Source: Teichococcus aestuarii (GTDB lineage Bacteria; Pseudomonadota; Alphaproteobacteria; Acetobacterales; Acetobacteraceae). From it: DNA of 64,000 nt. Within the stretch, counting starts at the first letter, position 1. Every line of letters begins with the position of its first letter. Shown here in pieces: positions 60,625-64,000 of the stretch. The DNA lies in assembly GCF_003116135.1 (NCBI RefSeq), contig NZ_PDOA01000003.1, forward strand, positions 372,001-436,000. The letters are read 5' to 3'. The notes under the pieces were generated by a model, which was not told the origin of the DNA, ran no database searches, and worked only from the letters and a program-made list of their open reading frames with translations. The translations under genes were made by a program, and so were the position numbers.

Positions 60625-61629
60625 TCACAGGAAATCGCGCAACAGCGCGACCAGCGGCCTGTCGGCCGGCGGCATGGCGTAGTCGGAGAGCTTCTGCGGC
60701 TTCACCCAGGCCAGCGCCTGCCCCTCCCGCGCGGTGACCGTGCCTTCCCAGCGGCGGCAGAGGTAGAGCGGCATCAGCAGGTGGAAGCGCCCGGCATCAT
60801 GGCTGGCGAAGGTGAAGGGCGCGAGGCAGGCGGCGGAGACGTCGATATCCAGCTCCTCCTTCAGCTCGCGGATCAGCGCCTGCTCCGGCGTCTCGCCGGG
60901 GTCCAGCTTGCCGCCGGGAAACTCCCACAGCCCCGCCATCGGCTTGCCTTCCGGCCGGCGGGCCAGCAGCACGCGGCCATCGGGGTCGACCAGCGCGCAG
61001 GCGGCCACCAGCAGCATGGGCTTGGCGTCCGGCGGCGGCGGCTCGGCCACGAAGGGCTCGGGCAGCGGCACGGGGGCGGTCAGGTCCTCCCGCCCGCCCT
61101 CGAACAGCGTCACCGGCAGGCGGGCGCCGCGCGCCAGGAACGGCACCTCGCCCTTGCCCGTCTCGCGCAGGCCGATGCGCCGCAGCACGGCGCCGGAGCG
61201 GCCATTCTCCTCCAGCGCATGGGCGAAGATGCTGTCCAGGTCGAGATTGGCGAGGCCCCAGCGGGCCAGCCGGCCAGCCGCCTCGGCGGCCACGCCATGG
61301 CCCCAGAAGCGGCGCCCGACCCAGTAGCCCAGCTCGGCGCGGCGGGTATCCGGCTCCCGCGTCAGGCCGACGCAGCCGACCAGCACCTCGGTGTCGCCAT
61401 CCTGGCCGACGATGGCCAGGTGCCAGGCGGAGCCCTCCGCCAGCCGCTTGTGGGTGGAGGCGATCCACTCATCGGCCAGCTCGCGGGAGTAGGGGAAGGG
61501 CACGCGGCTGAGCCAGCGCACCACCTCCCAGTCGTTGATCAGGCGGTGCAGCGCCGGGGCATCCTCGGCGCGCAGGGGCCGCAGCGTCAGCCGCTCGGTG
61601 CGGAGGGGGGCGAATTCGGGCTCGCTCAT
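60625..61629 (-). CDS. Bifunctional GNAT acetyltransferase / Nudix (MutT-type) hydrolase
   Basis: A 334-residue fusion. The N-terminal GNAT domain (about residues 10-170) has the RTERLTLRPLRAEDA start and the RRFWGHGVAAEAAGRLARW acetyl-CoA pyrophosphate loop. The C-terminal Nudix domain (about 200-334) has the complete Nudix box GX5EX7REUXEEXGU, starting GGKLDPGETPEQ and ending RELKEELDI. The latter is of MutT type, so it may hydrolyse oxidised nucleotides, while the former could acetylate a protein or small molecule. It is followed by the cinA-like gene and lies behind rne. Confidence 0.9.
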   Translation of the reverse strand: MSEPEFAPLRTERLTLRPLRAEDAPALHRLINDWEVVRWLSRVPFPYSRELADEWIASTHKRLAEGSAWHLAIVGQDGDTEVLVGCVGLTREPDTRRAELGYWVGRRFWGHGVAAEAAGRLARWGLANLDLDSIFAHALEENGRSGAVLRRIGLRETGKGEVPFLARGARLPVTLFEGGREDLTAPVPLPEPFVAEPPPPDAKPMLLVAACALVDPDGRVLLARRPEGKPMAGLWEFPGGKLDPGETPEQALIRELKEELDIDVSAACLAPFTFASHDAGRFHLLMPLYLCRRWEGTVTAREGQALAWVKPQKLSDYAMPPADRPLVALLRDFL

Positions 61630-61642
61630 GCGGGGAAGTCCA

Positions 61643-61671
61643 GGCCCCGTGGCGCAGGGCGCCACGGGGCC
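61643..61671 (-). terminator. GC-rich hairpin after rne
   Basis: A perfect 13-bp stem (GGCCCCGTGGCGC and its complement) with an AGG loop lies just after the rne stop and just before the GNAT-Nudix start. It has no long T-tract, so it may be a Rho-assisted terminator or an RNA-stabilising 3' end of rne. Confidence 0.5.
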
Positions 61672-61678
61672 ATGGGAT

Positions 61679-64000
61679 TTAGCGCTTCCACCAGCCGCGC
61701 TTCTTCGGCGCATCCGGCACGGCATCCACGAGCACGGGCTGCACCGGTGCGCCGGCTTCCGGCGTGGCGGCCGGCGCCGGCTCCACGGCCGGCGCGGGTT
61801 CGGCCACGGCCTCGCTGGCCGGGGCAGCCGCCGGCACTTCCACCGGCATCTCCACCGGCACCGCCTCCACGGTCTCCGGCGTGGCCGCGGCGGCCTTGGC
61901 CGGAGCCTTGCGCGTGCGGCGCGGCTTGGCCGGCGCAGCCTCCACCGGCTCTTCCGCCGGCGCGGCTTCCACCGCCTCCGGCGCGGCCGCGGCGGCCTTG
62001 GCCGGAGCCTTGCGCGTGCGGCGCGGCTTGGCCGGCGCGGCTTCCGCCTCCACAGGCACCTCCACCGGCGCGGCTTCCACCGCCTCCGGCGCGGCCACGG
62101 CGGCCTTGGCCGGCGCCTTGCGCGTGCGGCGCGGCTTGGCCGGCGCAGCCTCCACCGGCGCTTCCACCGCTGCTTCCACAGGAGCCTCGACCACGGGCGC
62201 GGGCTCGGTCAGCGGCAGGGGCGCGGGCTCCGGCAGGGCGGCGCTTTCCACGACAGGCTGCGGCGCGGCCTGCATCTCCGGCACCGGCGGTTGCGGCAGC
62301 GAGTCGATGGCGGCGACCGGCGCCACCTCCGGCGTCACCGGCGGCAGCGTGCCGGGCTTCGGCGCCAGCGGCTGCTGCGCGGCTTCCTCGGCCGCCGCCA
62401 TGGCGTCGAAGATGTCGTCCAGCGTGCCGGCGAAGGGGTCGGCGGGCGTCGGGCCGGCATAACGCGGGCGCGGCGGCTCCGTTCCCTCGCCGAAGCGGCG
62501 GCGGCCACGGCGGCCGCGGCGACCACGGCGCTGCTCCTCCTCGCTGTCGAAGGCGGCGCCATCGGCCGCCGGCCCCTCGGGCACCGGCGTGGCGGAGGCG
62601 GGCGCGGCTTCGGGCACCGCCTCGTCCGGGGTCATGCCCTCGGACTCGGCCTCGGCCTCGTCGCCCTCGCTGTCGCCCTCGCTGTCGTCCGGCCCGGCGA
62701 GATCGCCGGCCTGCATCGGCGCGCCATCCTCGCGGCGGCCCCCACGGCGGCGGCGACGGCGGCGGCGGCGGCGGTTCTCGCCATTGCCACGGTCCTCGGC
62801 ACCGGCCTCGGCGGGCGGAACCTCGGCGCCGGCCGGCACGGCCACGGCCTCATCCTCGGCGGCGGCGGCAGGCATGGGCGCAGGCGCGGCCGTGGCGGCG
62901 GGCGCCTCCGGCACGGCCACCGGCGCGGCCTCCTCCACCTCGGGGGCGTAGTCCATGCGCAGCGCGGCGGGGGCGCTGGGCGGCTCGGCCACGGTCTGCG
63001 CGCGGGTGCGCTCGATGCGGATGGCCGGCGGCAGCAGCTTGGCGTCCGGCTCGAACAGCACGGCCATGCCGTAGCGCGCCTCGATCTCCGCCAGACGCTC
63101 GCGCCGGCGGTTGAGGATGTGCAGGGCCAGTTCCGGCGCGATGGAGACGACGATCTCGGCGGCGCGGCGGCGGGCGCCCTCCTCCTCGATCTGGCGCAGC
63201 ACCTGCAGTGCGCTGCTCTCCGGCGTGCGGACGATGCCGAGGCCCTGGCAGTGCGGGCAGGTGGCGAAGGAATGCTCGGTGAGGCTGGGGCGCAGCCGCT
63301 GGCGGCTCATCTCCAGCAGGCCGAAATGGCTGATGCGGCCGACCTGGATGCGGGCGCGGTCCTGCTTCAGCGCCTCCTTCAGGCGGCGCTCCACCTGCGC
63401 GTCGTTGCGCGAGGACTCCATGTCGATGAAGTCGATGACGATGAGGCCGGCCAGGTCGCGCAGGCGCAGCTGGCGCGCCACCTCGTCGGCGGCCTCCAGG
63501 TTGGTGCGCAGCGCGGTGTCCTCGATGTGCCGGTCGCGCGTGGCGCGGCCCGAGTTCACGTCGATGGCGACCAGCGCCTCGGTCTGGTTGATGACGATGT
63601 AGCCGCCCGACTTCAGCTGCACGGTGGGCGACATCATCGCGTCGAGCTGCTGGTCCACGCCGTGGCGCGCGAAGAGCGGCACCGAGTGGTCCTTGTAGAG
63701 GCGGATCTTGCGGTCGTTCTGCGGCATCAGCATCCGCATGAAGTCGCGCGCCTGGCGGTAGGCGCCCTCGCCCTCCACCTGGATCTCCTCGATGTCGCGG
63801 CCGAACACGTCGCGGATCGAGCGCTTGATGAGGTCGGCTTCCTCATAGACCAGCGTCGGCGCGGTGGATTCCAGCGTGCGCTCGCGGATGTCGTCCCACA
63901 GACGCAGCAGGTACTCGCAGTCGCGGCGGATCTCGGGCTTCGGCCGGCCGGCGCCGGCGGTGCGGACGATCATGCTCATGCCGCGCGGCATGCTCAGCTC
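61679..64000 (-). CDS. rne: Ribonuclease E/G, 3' part (cut by window edge)
   Basis: The last 774 residues of an RNase E/G endoribonuclease, which starts mRNA decay and processes rRNA and tRNA; the S1 domain lies outside the window. The catalytic metal-binding Asp residues are in AIDVNSGR and VIDFIDMESSRN. CPHC in SFATCPHCQGLG is the zinc-link pair. Beyond about residue 350 comes a long, low-complexity tail with a poly-Arg stretch, acidic segments and three tandem repeats rich in Pro/Ala/Lys/Arg, ending KKRGWWKR. This tail would be the degradosome scaffold and RNA-binding region. Confidence 0.95.
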   Translation of the reverse strand, partial: ELSMPRGMSMIVRTAGAGRPKPEIRRDCEYLLRLWDDIRERTLESTAPTLVYEEADLIKRSIRDVFGRDIEEIQVEGEGAYRQARDFMRMLMPQNDRKIRLYKDHSVPLFARHGVDQQLDAMMSPTVQLKSGGYIVINQTEALVAIDVNSGRATRDRHIEDTALRTNLEAADEVARQLRLRDLAGLIVIDFIDMESSRNDAQVERRLKEALKQDRARIQVGRISHFGLLEMSRQRLRPSLTEHSFATCPHCQGLGIVRTPESSALQVLRQIEEEGARRRAAEIVVSIAPELALHILNRRRERLAEIEARYGMAVLFEPDAKLLPPAIRIERTRAQTVAEPPSAPAALRMDYAPEVEEAAPVAVPEAPAATAAPAPMPAAAAEDEAVAVPAGAEVPPAEAGAEDRGNGENRRRRRRRRRRGGRREDGAPMQAGDLAGPDDSEGDSEGDEAEAESEGMTPDEAVPEAAPASATPVPEGPAADGAAFDSEEEQRRGRRGRRGRRRFGEGTEPPRPRYAGPTPADPFAGTLDDIFDAMAAAEEAAQQPLAPKPGTLPPVTPEVAPVAAIDSLPQPPVPEMQAAPQPVVESAALPEPAPLPLTEPAPVVEAPVEAAVEAPVEAAPAKPRRTRKAPAKAAVAAPEAVEAAPVEVPVEAEAAPAKPRRTRKAPAKAAAAAPEAVEAAPAEEPVEAAPAKPRRTRKAPAKAAAATPETVEAVPVEMPVEVPAAAPASEAVAEPAPAVEPAPAATPEAGAPVQPVLVDAVPDAPKKRGWWKR
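61891..62150 (-). repeat. Tandem coding repeats in the RNase E tail
   Basis: Three imperfect copies of a unit begin at 61891, 61993 and 62101, giving periods of 102 and 108 bases. Each encodes APAKPRRTRKAPAKAA plus an Ala/Glu/Val/Pro-rich spacer. All periods are multiples of three, so the frame is kept. The basic part of each copy could bind RNA. Confidence 0.85.

Noticed and set aside
61891-62150. CRISPR-like array
   Set aside because: The repeats are in frame within a protein, only three in number, and have no conserved short repeat with unique spacers.

Overview
The window is very GC-rich, with genes packed tightly on both strands. It carries the gene sets of an aerobic alphaproteobacterium. 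The F1-ATPase operon lacks F0 genes, mdh-sucCD-sucAB-lpd and sdhCDAB lie close together with zapE between them, and there are DUF484, DUF1489 and DUF2171 proteins and several orphan Bug/TAXI-type solute receptors. This mix points to the Rhodospirillales, most likely a Roseomonas-like member of the Acetobacteraceae. That assignment is inferred from gene content and base composition, not from a marker tree.

Layout. About 0-7 kb holds scattered metabolic genes: an S9 peptidase, a PLP aminotransferase, a RidA protein, a D-threonine-aldolase-like enzyme, a Tat-exported GH10 xylanase and a diiron ferritin-like protein. From 7 to 12 kb lies atpHAGDC, read leftward, with a clear terminator after atpC. 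From 12 to 18 kb are priA, a small transaldolase, DUF484 and xerC (the last two overlapping as ATGA), then two membrane proteins. From 17.7 to 34 kb is the respiratory core: lpd, odhB, sucA, sucD, sucC, mdh, zapE and sdhBADC, nearly all leftward. It supplies the 2-oxoglutarate, succinyl-CoA, succinate and malate steps of the TCA cycle, and is interrupted by a Bug-type receptor facing the other way. From 34 to 40 kb are a glycine-rich lipoprotein, asd, a PAS-containing chemoreceptor, a TAXI receptor, DUF1489 and a tiny basic exported protein.

From 40.2 to 47.5 kb is the most unusual block: six leftward genes in the order hyfB-C-E-F-G-I. They resemble the membrane-bound hydrogenase-4 / formate hydrogenlyase complex, but the 'hydrogenase' large subunit has lost the Ni-Fe cysteines while the small subunit keeps all four Fe-S cysteines. 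Such complexes are called Ehr (energy-converting hydrogenase-related). No ferredoxin-like subunit, formate dehydrogenase or hyp maturation gene is present nearby, so the electron donor and acceptor are unknown.

From 47.6 to 56 kb are an aldo/keto reductase, an IalB-like exported protein, an aminotransferase next to the remnant of another one, a degenerate gamma-glutamyltransferase-like lipoprotein, an M48 protease with a TPR-like tail, a DsbA-family protein and an aspartoacylase-family zinc enzyme. From 56 to 59.8 kb is a rightward catabolic cluster (RraA-type aldolase, Ldh2-type dehydrogenase, Bug receptor, beta-hydroxyacid dehydrogenase). The window ends with a CinA/MoaB-domain protein, a GNAT-Nudix fusion and the 3' part of rne.

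Several gene ends carry strong hairpins. Three of them share a core close to GAATTCCTTC, which suggests a dispersed terminator-type repeat. I found no tRNA, rRNA, CRISPR array, insertion sequence or prophage gene.
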